Shown one piece after another: positions 13,601 through 24,900 of a DNA stretch of 64,000 bases. Under the pieces are notes generated by a model. That model was not told the origin of the DNA and searched no databases. It saw only the letters and a list, made by a program, of their open reading frames with translations. The position numbers were made by a program, and so were the translations under genes. Each line of letters begins with the position of its first letter. The first letter of the stretch is position 1. The stretch is taken from NCBI RefSeq assembly GCF_021155765.1, contig NC_060106.1, positions 14,534,031-14,598,030 on the forward strand, written 5' to 3'. Source of the DNA: Diprion similis. Its lineage: Eukaryota > Arthropoda > Insecta > Hymenoptera > Diprionidae.

Positions 13601-16157
13601 AAAAGCGCAGGATGAAATTCCACAGACGTATGGTTGACATTTGTTTGATCGCAAAAATAAAAAATAAAACCTGCTCGTCATTCGGCTATATTAGAAGTTA
13701 TCAAGCGTGAGATGCGGTTCGATTTATCCTCCCATTCGATCTTGTGTCATCGGGTAGCTTCAGTTTTGCAATTAATGCGACACTCAGGTGGCGTAAATTG
13801 ATATCGAAATTTAGCAGCATTTGCGGGAACACGTGGCGATGCTATTTCAGAGCTCCGCGAGCAGTGATATAACACCTTCCGCGATATGCTGTCAAATCGT
13901 CACTTCTGCCGTGTGATAAGGTTATCGACACGCTGTGTGCACACGTTTATCGCTGAATAACCCTTATATACAGCCGTAGGTATAGACTTAATTAATACCG
14001 ACGAAGCTGGTTTCTGATCATGTGAATCCTTGAAATATTTCGCCCGAAAACTGGGGAGTACTTTATTAATGAAGAAAAAAAAAAAAGTTATCGTTTTTGC
14101 TCTAGCACAATGAAATAAATTTTCATCCCCCTCGCGAACACAAAATACCCCCTGGATGAAGTTGTTGATATAGCCAGAACGCGTTGAAGTTATTTTTCAA
14201 TATGGAGAACCGATTGCGATGGAGCAGTCATTTAATCTCGATCAGCTATGAAAGCACGCGCCTCTGCCTCGTGTCGAATGTTGAGGAAAAAAGACCTTTG
14301 CAAAAAGTAGCATAAAATGCGAAAGTATAGGCACATATACCATGGGAGAAATCTCAGGCAAACTCTGATTGGGATCGTACTAAGTTAGGGTGAAACTTGA
14401 GGGCAAATTGATCTCCGGAGGTCAATAGGGTTGCTTGTAGCGTCAACCATCTTCGGTTTTGCGACAGATAGTTTTGATTGGATTTTATTCGCTCCCGAAA
14501 ATAGATCCGAACTGAAGACAGTCCAATATCCGAAGTAAACTCCAGTCAGTTTTGTATCCGATTGAAGGTATCTCGACACTCAAAATGCCAATCTACTCGA
14601 CACCTCGGCGGTGCAATCAAGGTGATAGTCAATCAGTACCTACACGTATCAGGAATAGAGATGGAAAAAAGTATTAGTTTTTCGATCTGTGAACAAGTTT
14701 TTGCGAAACTCGACAAAGTTTACGGCCATTTATTCCGTATGGGTCAACGCCGCCCCTTTTGGAATCGATCGCTTCTACACCTCTTGAGGGCATTGCGTCG
14801 TCATGTGTATCGAAGCATTTCTACAAATATCGTTGGGGCTTGTGCTGATGGTGTCAGAAATTGCAAACAGTATACTAGAAGTATACTTCAGGTACCAGAA
14901 GATTTTCTGTCCACTATGTGACAACTGAAAAGCTGCTTACCACCCCAGAATTACTCTGCTTTCCTTTATCAAACATGCACGTTCTCGGTTTTGTCATCCG
15001 TACATCCGGAATCCAATCAATTATTCTACTCCACTCACAATCAGCTATGGTAGACACGTTCTATTTACCTGCCCTGGAACCTATTGGGCATGAAATAATA
15101 TTCAAGCCTCAGCCATAATTTCGGTCTTCTCCGTTGCACCGATTAAAGGGACTCTCTGCACGCACCTCGTAGATCAAGAGGATCTTCGGTACGAATTACA
15201 TTAAGGCTAGCCCTGTTAAGCTTAGCTTAAGAAAATAGTGATTGCAAATTTCGCAGCACCAATAAGGGAGGTATCCCAAGTCAATATCGCCGATTTGATT
15301 ACTGTAGTAGCATGTTGTACTGTACTAAAACTAAGTGACACGTATTTTTTTTATCCGCCATTCAACACTTTAAGGGGTATAAAACCACCGTCCAAATTAA
15401 GGCATGTCAAGGGGTGATTTGGCAGTTTCACACACAAGAACATAACATTTTTTAACTGATCCAACTGGAAAAGAATTCTCACAACGAGAAATAAAATATA
15501 TAATTGTCTCAACTGAGTAAAAAAAAAATCCCAAATCACCCTTTGACACGCCTTACTTTGGAGAGTAGTTTCACCCCCTTAAAGTGTTTATTGGCAGATA
15601 AAAAAAATACTTATTGCTTAATTCTTACTCCACTATAACATATTACAGAAGAAATCAAATCGGAGAGATCGATCTGGGATACCTTCCTTGTAGGACCAGA
15701 TTAAAACAATCTTTAGAACTTACGAACGATAAGGAGCGTTAAGAATTTATGGACTCTTGTTCACTCGATTCGAAGTCACGTTTAATGAATACTGTACACT
15801 CCACCACCCTCTTGGCATCGTCTGATGTTTGTCAACCCCGTAGCCCTGCTACCAATGACCAATCGACACCACCGAGTCCACTTATTCCTACTTGGTTTCA
15901 GGTATCTCCTATGCTGCTGCGTTTCAGCGGAGCGTCGTTCGTCCGTCAGCAGTTCTCGACGTCGCGGTCAGAGTATGTCGAACCCGCGGTGTCCAGGAAG
16001 CACAAGTTCGAGACGAGGACAGCAAAGCACCGTTCAATTACCAACTTGGGCTGTACCAACAGCTACAACACGAATCGGACCTCGAGCCAGAGCTCATAAT
16101 AACGAACAAGAGACGGTAGTAACGACATGCAACAACGGCCTGGAACACCGGATTTAA
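7627..16157 (+). CDS. CCHaR: CCHamide neuropeptide receptor (class A GPCR)
   Basis: A seven-transmembrane peptide receptor of the bombesin-receptor-like CCHamide group. Coding exons are 7627-7881, 9956-10148, 10327-10460, 10807-10992, 12801-13051 and 15902-16157. They join in frame to 424 residues. Seen: N-glycosylation sites at N4, N15 and N19; the family block RPETYIVPVVF before TM1; Asp83 in TM2; Cys110 and Cys196 for the usual extracellular disulfide; DRF at 134-136 in place of DRY; a GGGRRATR block after intracellular loop 2; FAICFFP in TM6; NPIALY at 323-328; then a Cys cluster at 344-346, a likely palmitoylation site, and a Ser/Arg-rich tail. Known of the family: these receptors bind CCHamide-1 or -2 and signal through G proteins in brain and gut. 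I cannot say which of the two paralogues this is. Introns carry ordinary GT-AG ends. Confidence 0.93.
7882..9955 (+). other. Intron 1 of CCHamide receptor
   Basis: A phase-0 intron of about 2.1 kb that splits TM2 between Leu85 and Val86. It opens with GTAAGT and closes with CCACAG. The interior is AT-rich with short open frames only; I see no second gene or mobile element in it. Confidence 0.8.
10993..12800 (+). other. Intron 4 of CCHamide receptor
   Basis: A phase-0 intron of about 1.8 kb within intracellular loop 3, with donor GTAAGG and acceptor GTTTCAG. A 129-codon antisense open frame (11491-11880) lies inside, but its translation has no recognisable features and I treat it as chance. 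Confidence 0.75.
14892..14928 (+). other. Candidate alternative last exon of CCHamide receptor
   Basis: The sequence TATACTTCAG just before 14892 could act as an acceptor. Joined to the phase-2 donor at 13051, it completes the Arg codon and adds YQKIFCPLCDN before a TGA. This places a Tyr and two Cys where the normal tail begins YLLCCC, giving a receptor that stops soon after helix 8. The upstream tract is poor in pyrimidines, and the match could be chance. Confidence 0.2.
15342..15610. mobile_element. Long-terminal-inverted-repeat element (MITE-like)
   Basis: The two ends of this stretch of about 269 bp are inverted copies over roughly 80 bases. The left arm begins GTATTTTTTTTATCCGCCA, and the reverse complement of the right arm begins GTATTTTTTTTATCTGCCA. 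Both arms continue with matching CACTTTAAGGGG and GGGTGATTTGG blocks. The unpaired centre is about 100 bases and has no coding capacity. This is the form of a nonautonomous foldback or MITE element within the last receptor intron. I could not identify a clear target-site duplication, so the superfamily is open. Confidence 0.75.
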
Positions 16158-19100
16158 GGTGAATTCCCACTGTGCGTGAATGACGTAGAGTCGTCCTGCA
16201 GTGAAACGGTCGCGTGATCCTTTAATTAATGTCCCTTCAGACCGTTGAGCCCAGGCAGTAGAGCACCTCACGCTATCTTCCAACAGTCGTCCTGATGCTG
16301 GTTGTAGACGCGGTATGTGTTCCATTTTGCATAAAACTGGCGAAACTTTTCACGTCAGGATGCTTCAGGATGCTGAGCTCGCGTTTCGTTGTATTGATGA
16401 CGAGCTCGCACAGTTCCCTCGGAATTTAGTGGCACTGCCTTCGCACTTGGCGTTGCGGAAAATATCAGATGCATCCCAGATACCTTTACCCACGTTTCGG
16501 TGAACAACGTGTTCGGATGGAACACCGTTTAAAAGCAACGCTGCAAAATTATAGGCATCGTACAGCAAAAGATCTCTTATCTCCATTGAATATTTCACTG
16601 CTATAATATATGTTATAGAAACGAAATGAAAAGGACAAGGCGCCGCAAAATGAGAAAATGCAGATTCAGAAAGCTAAGAATTCACTGCATGGGTGACCAA
16701 ATGAACTTGGCCAGATTCTGACTGGAGTTTCATTATTTTACAGTTTTTTTTTCCTCCAACAAGCTCAATGTTTCTCGTGTCTGAGTGTTTATCAAAAATC
16801 TGACTGTCCACATTTTCGAGATACTTAAAACACTGAAATATATATGATCCAACCCACATTGCATGCTCTTCCAGTAAATCGAGCTCATTGTTATTCGTCG
16901 GTGTCAAATTCGAAACTTGATGTTAACAGTGTACGTTCAGTGTAACAAACCCACCTGTTAGATGTTAACTTCCCACAGATCTGTCTTCATAATACAGTGA
17001 CTCTGTTTTGAATTATTAGAGAAGAAATTTGGTAACTGAACGAACAAGATGGTAACTAAACTCATATTAAATTGCCTAAGAAAACAGTCCCATTGTCCTA
17101 ATCGCATGAATAGTCAGTTATCAAAGCTTCGTCACTTTAAACTGAAAACACTGTTGCTAGCGTTGAACTATAAAAATTTTCAAGTGTAATTAATTACAAC
17201 CTAAATATCGTACCACATGACGTAAAGATTTACAGTAAATGTTCTGAGAATACTGAAAGTAACAGAGTAACAGAGTTTAAAAAATAATCCTTGCACAAGC
17301 CCATAACACGATAGTATCAAGGCGAATTCCCTCCCTGACAAAGTCTCATTAGCTTTGAACAGTGTAACCTTAATCCCCCGGTAGCAAACTAGCCCTGGCA
17401 CGTTATTCGTGTGCATAGTGGTTAGCCAACGGTCCAGGCGCAGAGTGAGAAGCGAACAAGGGTACTTCCAGAAGGACATTACTCGTTTCATTGACGGTAA
17501 AATACTTTATTGGTCAAAGCAGCCACACGTGTGTCCACGCTGTTTGGCCAAGAGTCACCGGACACAGTATAACTCTAGTTATTCGTGCTCGATTTGAACT
17601 TCATTTTCCCCGCTCGGGAGTAGGAATGTGTCGAAGTCATGTTCGAAAGGATTAACAAAGCGTCTGATTCGTGTTTTCGACAAGAGAAGAACGTGTTTCA
17701 AACCTTGGCCTGTGTAAAATCCGGCCCGTAAACCAGAGTGTATTTCAGTTAGGCGAGATTCGATTAAACAAAGCCTCAGTAAACAGTAGCAAGCTCCATA
17801 AAAGCTTGTTGGCACGGGAGTCGCCCGACAAGAGCACACCCAAAGAGAAACTTGAATTTATTTTCTTCAACGGAACAGAGCTTGCAAATTAGAGAGTTCC
17901 CACTTGCTTTATTAGAAGCCACATAAATTTATATTTACACTCTGGTTCCCCGTGTCGGACACTTGTTCAGAGCAACGTGACCGATTAAGCGAAAATTATC
18001 CCAGGTTCGTCGAAAGCCACGCGTGACATTACACGACTTGACCACTCATGCACTCTACGACATTGTCTCGGACCGGATACTTGGAAATTCCAAGAAATTG
18101 AGGCTTTTTATTTTCACCTCAGGTTCGCGGAAATCCTCAAGGAGCAATGTAATTGACGTGAAAGGACGCGTACGAAGACCTTTTGAGAGAGGATCAGACG
18201 TCAAAGTCAAGATTGTATTCTCGCGTTTCTTTTTACACGTTTTTGTATCACGGATAAAAACTTGAATGGATAGCCTGTGAGATTTTCAGCTCGCTAGTAG
18301 CCAAGACTTGACAAAGACAAGGCAAAGAATTGTAGAAAATGTATCAATTCAAAGGCATTCACAATGGCTTTATCGTAATGAAACTAATTGGATATCCTGA
18401 AAGAGCTGAAGAACCGAATTAATCAATAACAAATATCAATGTAGGTACAATTATTCAATAACTGATATTCAATTTCTTTCTAATCGCGACGCAGGCAATT
18501 CCAACCAAAGATAACTAAACGCAAAATGTAAGAGACAAAAAAAGAAGACAAAAAAATGTCTTCAACAATCAGAGAGACTTGCGCATCTGAGAATGCCTAA
18601 AACAAGTTTTCATCGGATTATCATATTAGATGTAGTTTTTATGAATATTATAAGACGTACAGATGTATTGATATTCATTGTATTCCACTGGAGAATTCCA
18701 GAGTTTCTTACCCACATGAATTGTATGTCCTGTCATTACGCTTAAGAGTCTTCATGTGCTTTTCTGGAAGATACATCAATCAAAAATAAATGTTATTTCG
18801 TAATCCATACGTACAATTTACTCCATGATTAATACCCTCACTGATAAGATAATGTTCTTTTTCCTCCACCTTAGCCACCAGGAAAGCTTTGTTTAAAATT
18901 ACCAATAAAAAGTCACACATGTCGAGCGTTTCCCGTCAAACTGTTACAACCATTATCAGCTTCATAATTATTCATCCAAACCGCTTAAGCCGCTAAACCT
19001 GCTTGCTCTCCTGACTAACATCGTTCAGTGACTAAATTAAATGCACCTGAACGTTAGCGTAAAAGCTCATGAATATTGGCGGTCAATCACACCGCAAATT

Positions 19101-20114
19101 TCAGGCTTCGGTGTTGTTAGGGGCTCATGTACACTTCGCGTCACCTTGTCGCAAGCCCTGGTTCACTTGGTCGTTATCCATTTTGTGGCTCAAATTTCGT
19201 CTCATGTTGATTTTCACTACGTTGTTACCGACAGCCTGCCGAAGAGTTTCCATGCCAACTTAAAGACGAAATTAAGAGCGAACGGAACCTGAGTGTTTCA
19301 GTCTAAAGTCGTGACAAAAGTACATATATATTTCTCTAATATAGTTATATTTTTTTCAGGCAGAATAATTATTGTTCGGTTGGAATGAAATAAAGGACTT
19401 TTTATGCTTTTATGCATCACGCATCGCTGCTTATTGTGTGTTTTTAATTTTTTTCCGCATAAAATAGAAGCAGAACTTAGTTAATTATGAAACCGGAAGT
19501 AGTCTGATATGAAATAAGCATCGCCGTTATAACTTTACTCCGCAGTTTCAACCGTCTGTCCAGCGTACTGGTAACGCGGCATTTTATTAAAGCACATCCT
19601 GTTAACTGCTGCCTAGGGATGCATATTTCGTACGTTGCTATCGTAGACCTGCTTCATTTCCATTTTCGTCCTCGCGGTACAGAAAAGGTCCTGCACGTTT
19701 CCACCCACCGACTTTACGACCCAACGAACAACAAACTTCTCCACAAATCGTGCAGGCATCGAGATTTCGCTGATTTCAAAACACGTACGAATTTTAAACC
19801 TAAAATCCACCCCCATAAATCGACGCGTGTAATGTGATCACAATTACGCCCGACTATGTTCAGGCCACTGCCAAATGTTAATCGCTTTTCTTTTTTACCG
19901 TAAAAGAAATAATGATTTCGATAACCTGATATGAGATTACTGGGGGGATTTTCTTTCTTCGAAATGAAGATTTATTCGCGTCATTTTTAATCTTCATATA
20001 TCAACTACGGTCGAGGTAATATTTTACGTTTTTACGTCAGCAAGAGGAGCGACAAAATTCGCATGCAGAGCATTGCTCATCCGGTTGGACCTGCGGTTTT
20101 TTCTCAGTCACAGA
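16158..20114. other. Intergenic region between receptor and coiled-coil gene
   Basis: The first part should include the receptor 3' untranslated region. The remainder is AT-rich with only short open frames (at most 96 codons) whose translations resemble nothing I know. I see no RNA gene or mobile element here. Confidence 0.5.
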
Positions 20115-21521
20115 ATGACGGATTCTATAGGAAATTCAAGGCGACATGAGAAGGTGGAACACGCTTCGTCCCAAGCTGATGAAAGTGAGTCCCTCGCGTA
20201 CGCACGCCAAGTAATTCCATCAAATATCTTACTGGCAGTGGACGTTCGGGTTCAAGTGTTCAGAGGGTGAAAAAAGTTTTCGAATAAACCCAATTCTGTT
20301 TAAATGTATGTACGGACCTCGGCAGCGGAGAAGTTTTTATTCGACCCGAAAAAAATATCGTATTTCGCGGTTTTGTTTCACACGGTCACCCTTCAATTAC
20401 CATCGACGGTATACGGTGGTCTGAGTATAGGTTATATACGTTGGTGACCAAACATCGTTGTAATTTCTATACTGTTTCGAATTTTCCACGTCTCATCGTG
20501 AATAAATCTCAACTGACTGATTTGATAATCCGTCGATTGACTAGCCTGGATTGTAAAACTGCGTTGTGAATTGATTACGCAAATAACTTTTTCCCTCGGC
20601 AATTGTTCCAAGTTACAGTTAAATTGTCAAACCATTCCCAGAATTTGCGGAATACGATGAGAAATTATCAAAGATGAAAGAAGCGGACAAACCTGACTGC
20701 CGAAAATCCGGAGGTGACGGACATCCACAGTTCAATTTATCAAACGGTGTAATTTCCTCTCTCTGCACAGTAGACAAGATGAGGATAAATCAACTTGTTT
20801 CCGAGCTCGATAAGTGGGTAACGGGTTTTCTAAAATCTTGAAAATAAGTTTCGCACAATACATTCGTATTGCATAAATTGAGTGTAAAAACTTGATAAAA
20901 ATTCATACGTCCTACTGTTCATACAATGATACTATTTAAACTTTGTAAAATTTCCACCACCACAGATGCATGAAATTGAAGAAAGAGACAGAGCGACAAA
21001 TCGCTGCAAGTAAATGCGAGAACGAGTCGATGCGAAAGAAGTTTGAATTATGCGAACGTCGACACGAAGATGAAAAAAGCAATTTGAAATTAAGAGTTGG
21101 TTTAGAATGAATATGGCGATGATAATACTGCTCTCTAATTTCCCCATCGCAGAATTATAACGTTCCTCCCCCTCCTCCTCCTGCTTTCCCACAGCTTTTG
21201 ACGGATAACGGGGAGCTCAACAAATTAGCAACAACCACCTCGCGCGCCCTGGATGTTTTCGCAGATCAAATATCAGCCTGGGAACGTGAAACTGCGTTGA
21301 TTACAGGCACCCTGAACGAGCTTTTGAATGAGAAAAGGCAGATGGAAAAAGAGGTAAGCAGTATGGCAATGAGAGCTTTGCTTTTGGCAGCCGAAGAATC
21401 GAGAATCATGAACACGATTAAAATGAATGAGCTCCACACGAGAATAACGAAGATAAAATCGAGCATGGCGTTGCTAGTTGACAGAGGATGTCAAACTCAG
21501 GGAGCCGGAATACTTTCGTAA
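20115..21521 (+). CDS. Small coiled-coil protein of unknown family
   Basis: I do not recognise this gene. Five short exons join in frame: 20115-20184, 20642-20713, 20771-20813, 20966-21095 and 21195-21521, encoding 213 residues. Junction phases match at every step (1, 1, 2, 0), which is hard to get by chance. The first four junctions use GTGAGT, GTGACG, GTGGGT and GTTGGT donors; the last is weak. The second intron is only 57 bases. The product is charged and heptad-like almost throughout, with no signal peptide or membrane segment. It has several Cys residues (for example in CMKLKKETERQIAASKCE) and ends VDRGCQTQGAGILS. A strong CCTCCTCCTCCTGCTTTCCCACAG acceptor precedes the last exon, and AATAAA occurs at 21961. 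A structural or cytoskeletal adaptor role is inference only. The exact start is uncertain. Confidence 0.6.
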
Positions 21522-21834
21522 ATTATGCACGCGGAGGCTTGTTAGTTCCAGTCATCTGAGTGAGCTTTCCTTATTCCTAAGTGGAAGCTAATGGTGCAAG
21601 TTATATGATTATTATACCCTTACCGTATTTCCCAGTGTGAGGAAGTGCTCGTAAGCGATCGTGACTAGGAGCTTCGTGTAGTAAAATCAAGACACCCACT
21701 CAGTTTCCACTTCCGATTCCTCTGCACTCCTACTTTATACATTCCAACATCCAGCTTGCAGTGAATTTAGGAGGAAATATCTAATCTGTCAGCGTTACGC
21801 ATAAATTTACTGTCCTACGAAATTTTGGAAACTG

Positions 21835-21880
21835 CAAACAGAAGTGAGCATTTTCATGAGTGGAACGTCACTTCTGTTTG
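21835..21880. repeat. Perfect 13-bp stem hairpin
   Basis: CAAACAGAAGTGA at 21835-21847 is exactly complementary to TCACTTCTGTTTG at 21868-21880, with a 20-base loop between. It lies downstream of the coiled-coil gene's stop and before AATAAA at 21961, so it would sit in that gene's 3' untranslated region. An AT dinucleotide run follows. Confidence 0.8.
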
Positions 21881-21960
21881 TTGTATTTATATATATATAT
21901 ATATAAATATATTTACAAAGAAATTGGTTCAAATTTACTGTGAGCTACTCGCTTCTCATG

Positions 21961-21966
21961 AATAAA
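21961..21966 (+). terminator. Polyadenylation signal of the coiled-coil gene
   Basis: A canonical AATAAA about 440 bases after the stop at 21521. It is the first good candidate that I noticed downstream of that gene. Confidence 0.4.
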
Positions 21967-24900
21967 TAACTTATGAAACAGCACTTCATCCGCCACTTAG
22001 TCATCTCGAGTTACACGATGGCACATCGCAGCTGCAGTATCGCAACTAAAAGGTTGATAACCTGGGGCTTGGATGCCATTTGAGAAAATTCTCAGCGCTT
22101 TTATAACCACCGATATCATGTTTTTCTTGGACGGTAAAAAAAAAATGTAAAAACAGCCACTTAAGACGTCCTAGATTGTTATAAATAGATTAAAAAAAGA
22201 ATCTTTTTCCCATTTCTACGTGCATTTTTCGGTAAAAGAGCTCTCGCAATAACCCGAAAAGGTTCACATATACATATATATAAATTGGATCGCGAGCCCG
22301 TCTTCTCTGTGGAAATCAGCGTGCGGCACGCTGATGCGTGAAGTAAAATGAAGGGGGTGAAAAGTAATCATACCGTGAATGGATTTAGGATGCCATTTTT
22401 TGCCGCTTGAACAGAATCGATAGAAAGGAAAAAAAACGAGTGTCGAACCTTTCAGAAATTTCCATTTTACAGGATTATTCATTCACCATATTTGATTTAC
22501 CAATTTTTTTTATTATATTATTATTATTATTATTTTTCACTTAATCCTTATTTCTTTTTCTTTTCTCGTGCCATTTTTTGTCGGAAAAATATTCTCGTAA
22601 AGACGTTCGTTCCCGAGGATAAAGATGCTAATTTTCGGAGGCGGAAGGTGCAGAATCGAATCGGTTAAATCACGTCCTCTTGCAGTTCCCGATCTGCGTC
22701 GCCCAAGGCTCGTTACAGGCGACCGTAAGAAGCACAAGCACTGCACATTAGCATATTCAAACCGCAGCACGTATCTAAATTCCGGTACGACGTTACATAC
22801 ATACCTAGATCGGATATTACAAAGATTCACACGATCACTGCGATAACCTTGGCTCACTTATACTGGATCGGTTTTTCCCCGGCAGTCTTTTCTTCAATGG
22901 TTTAATTTCCTGGTCCTGAAATAGAACGCGAAATGTACAGGCGCGCATAAACGCCGTGCAGTTCGTTGAAACCGGAATATAAACTCCGTATTCCATTTAT
23001 AGCTCAATTACGAATGAGCTCAGTATGTGTGCTCAGCTCCTATATCGCTATTATTCATCGTACGTTATTTATTTGAAAACGAGATTCGCGTCACGCCAAC
23101 CGGCAGTTTTCGGTCACACGAAGAATGTAGAGATCGTTTAGTCAGGGTCGGTGTAATTCCTTTAATGCTCGCAAACCTATCGCGTGCAGCTAGGTATTAT
23201 TTTCGCGGCATATTATAGCTAGATTTTTCCGTAGAGATCGTCGATAGGAAACGTTCGTAATAATTCTTAACATATCAACCAATTTTTCTAACCGTTTCGC
23301 AGTGATAAACGCAACGTTCGTCTTTAGCTCAGATCGTATCTTGTTAGGGACTCGAAGGGTTTACCTATAGAGTAGAAAGTAATTCATTCGCATTTCGATG
23401 AAGGTAATTCATACGGTTTTCTAATTGATTACAAGCAGAGACACAGGACTGGAGTCCTTTTCATGAATCATGGTTATTCTACAAATTCTGCAATTACCTT
23501 TAATACTTCCCATAATTCAAGGTGAGTCAAAGTGAGATCGGTTATACAAGATAGTATTTTACCATAATGGTTATGTGAGAATTACCTCGTCATATGATCA
23601 CAGACATTTAACCTGAAAAAAAGATCGTTTTACTATCGAAGTATGTATCTGAAAAAAAAAGTTTCTAATTTTTACTGTATAAACCTTGGAATTAAACGAT
23701 AAATCGTTGATACTCTGATTTGCAAAAGTCACTTAAGTACACAAAAATTCCAAACGTGAATCTATAACTCAACAATTTTATCATAAGACTGTAGAAACTC
23801 AAAAAAGAATTTCAGGTTTAACATTAACAAAATGTGATATGAAACCCCAATGATCCTCCTCCATCGTTTCAATTTAATCGATGATTTAATACCACTAACG
23901 CCCTGCTTGAGAGAAAAAACACTGTAAAAATAAATACGAAAATTGTTCAATATGCAAATTGCATAATTACTTAATAGTGCACTACTAATTCGTGGCATAC
24001 CTCGCAGCGCATAGGTGCGCCCCATGCGTTCACGATTCATATAAGGTATCCCATGTTTTAGCAAATAAATATTGGAGCCACCTACAGTCGAAGTCGAAGC
24101 TTAAGGTACGTATTTTCTTTCACCTTACCGACCGTCGAAACAATCTTAAAAACGGAAAACTGACCGCTTACCGACGCGAGATCTACTTTCTGTGATTTCC
24201 AACCGATAAAATAGATTCTCCACACGCTTGCTTGGTCGGTAAATAAGGACGAAATACTTGTACATACTCAAAAAGTATAGTTACCTACAAAAAGCCACGA
24301 CTAGTCATTTAGATAGTATAGCTATTTTACAGATACAAAAGTAGAAGTAGGATAATTTAAAAAAAACGTTGATGCGAGTGAAACAATCGCGGTAACAGTG
24401 AACAAAAGAGAAGATCCAGTCGTTCTAATTCCTTCTATTCCCTGGTACACGTCACGAATATACAAGGTACCGCGATCCCAATGATAGCATTAAATTAGCG
24501 ATCCAGCAGTAGATCCTTCAGACCGCAGTTTGGCGAACAGGCGATCAGAAAAGACTTAGCATAATCCACGAATTACGTCGCAGTTGAGCATGCCACCTGC
24601 AGGACTACGTCGTTCTGCTCATCCGGTCTCTGAAGACCTCAAAATGATTTAAAGAGTTAGGTATTTCTGGAGTTTGGCTGCTGCATGAGGAGAAGAGACG
24701 TCGAGGCTACCGGGATGCCTGTACGCGGGAGTCACGTACTCACATATGAGGTATATACGCATAAAACACGGAGCTTGAAGAAGACGCGACTGGAATAATG
24801 GAGGCAGGGCTAATGTGGAAGCTGTTGACCACCGAGTGAAGTGCAGTGCAGTGCAGCAGAAGCGCATCATGCAGTATTTTTTATTCCTCTTTCCTCTGGG

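Larger units (their letters stand above)
13052..15901 (+). other. Intron 5 of CCHamide receptor
   Basis: A phase-2 intron of about 2.85 kb between the end of helix 8 and the C-terminal tail exon. It holds the inverted-repeat element at 15342-15610 and a candidate alternative terminal exon at 14892-14928. The rest looks like unremarkable AT-rich intron. Confidence 0.75.

Noticed and set aside
14690..14921. Hydrophobic reading (TAIYSVWVNAAPFGIDRF, then a stop, then an LGLVLMVSEI segment) like a broken membrane protein
   Set aside because: It has an internal stop, no recognisable family motif, and an equally long unrelated frame overlapping it; likely chance.
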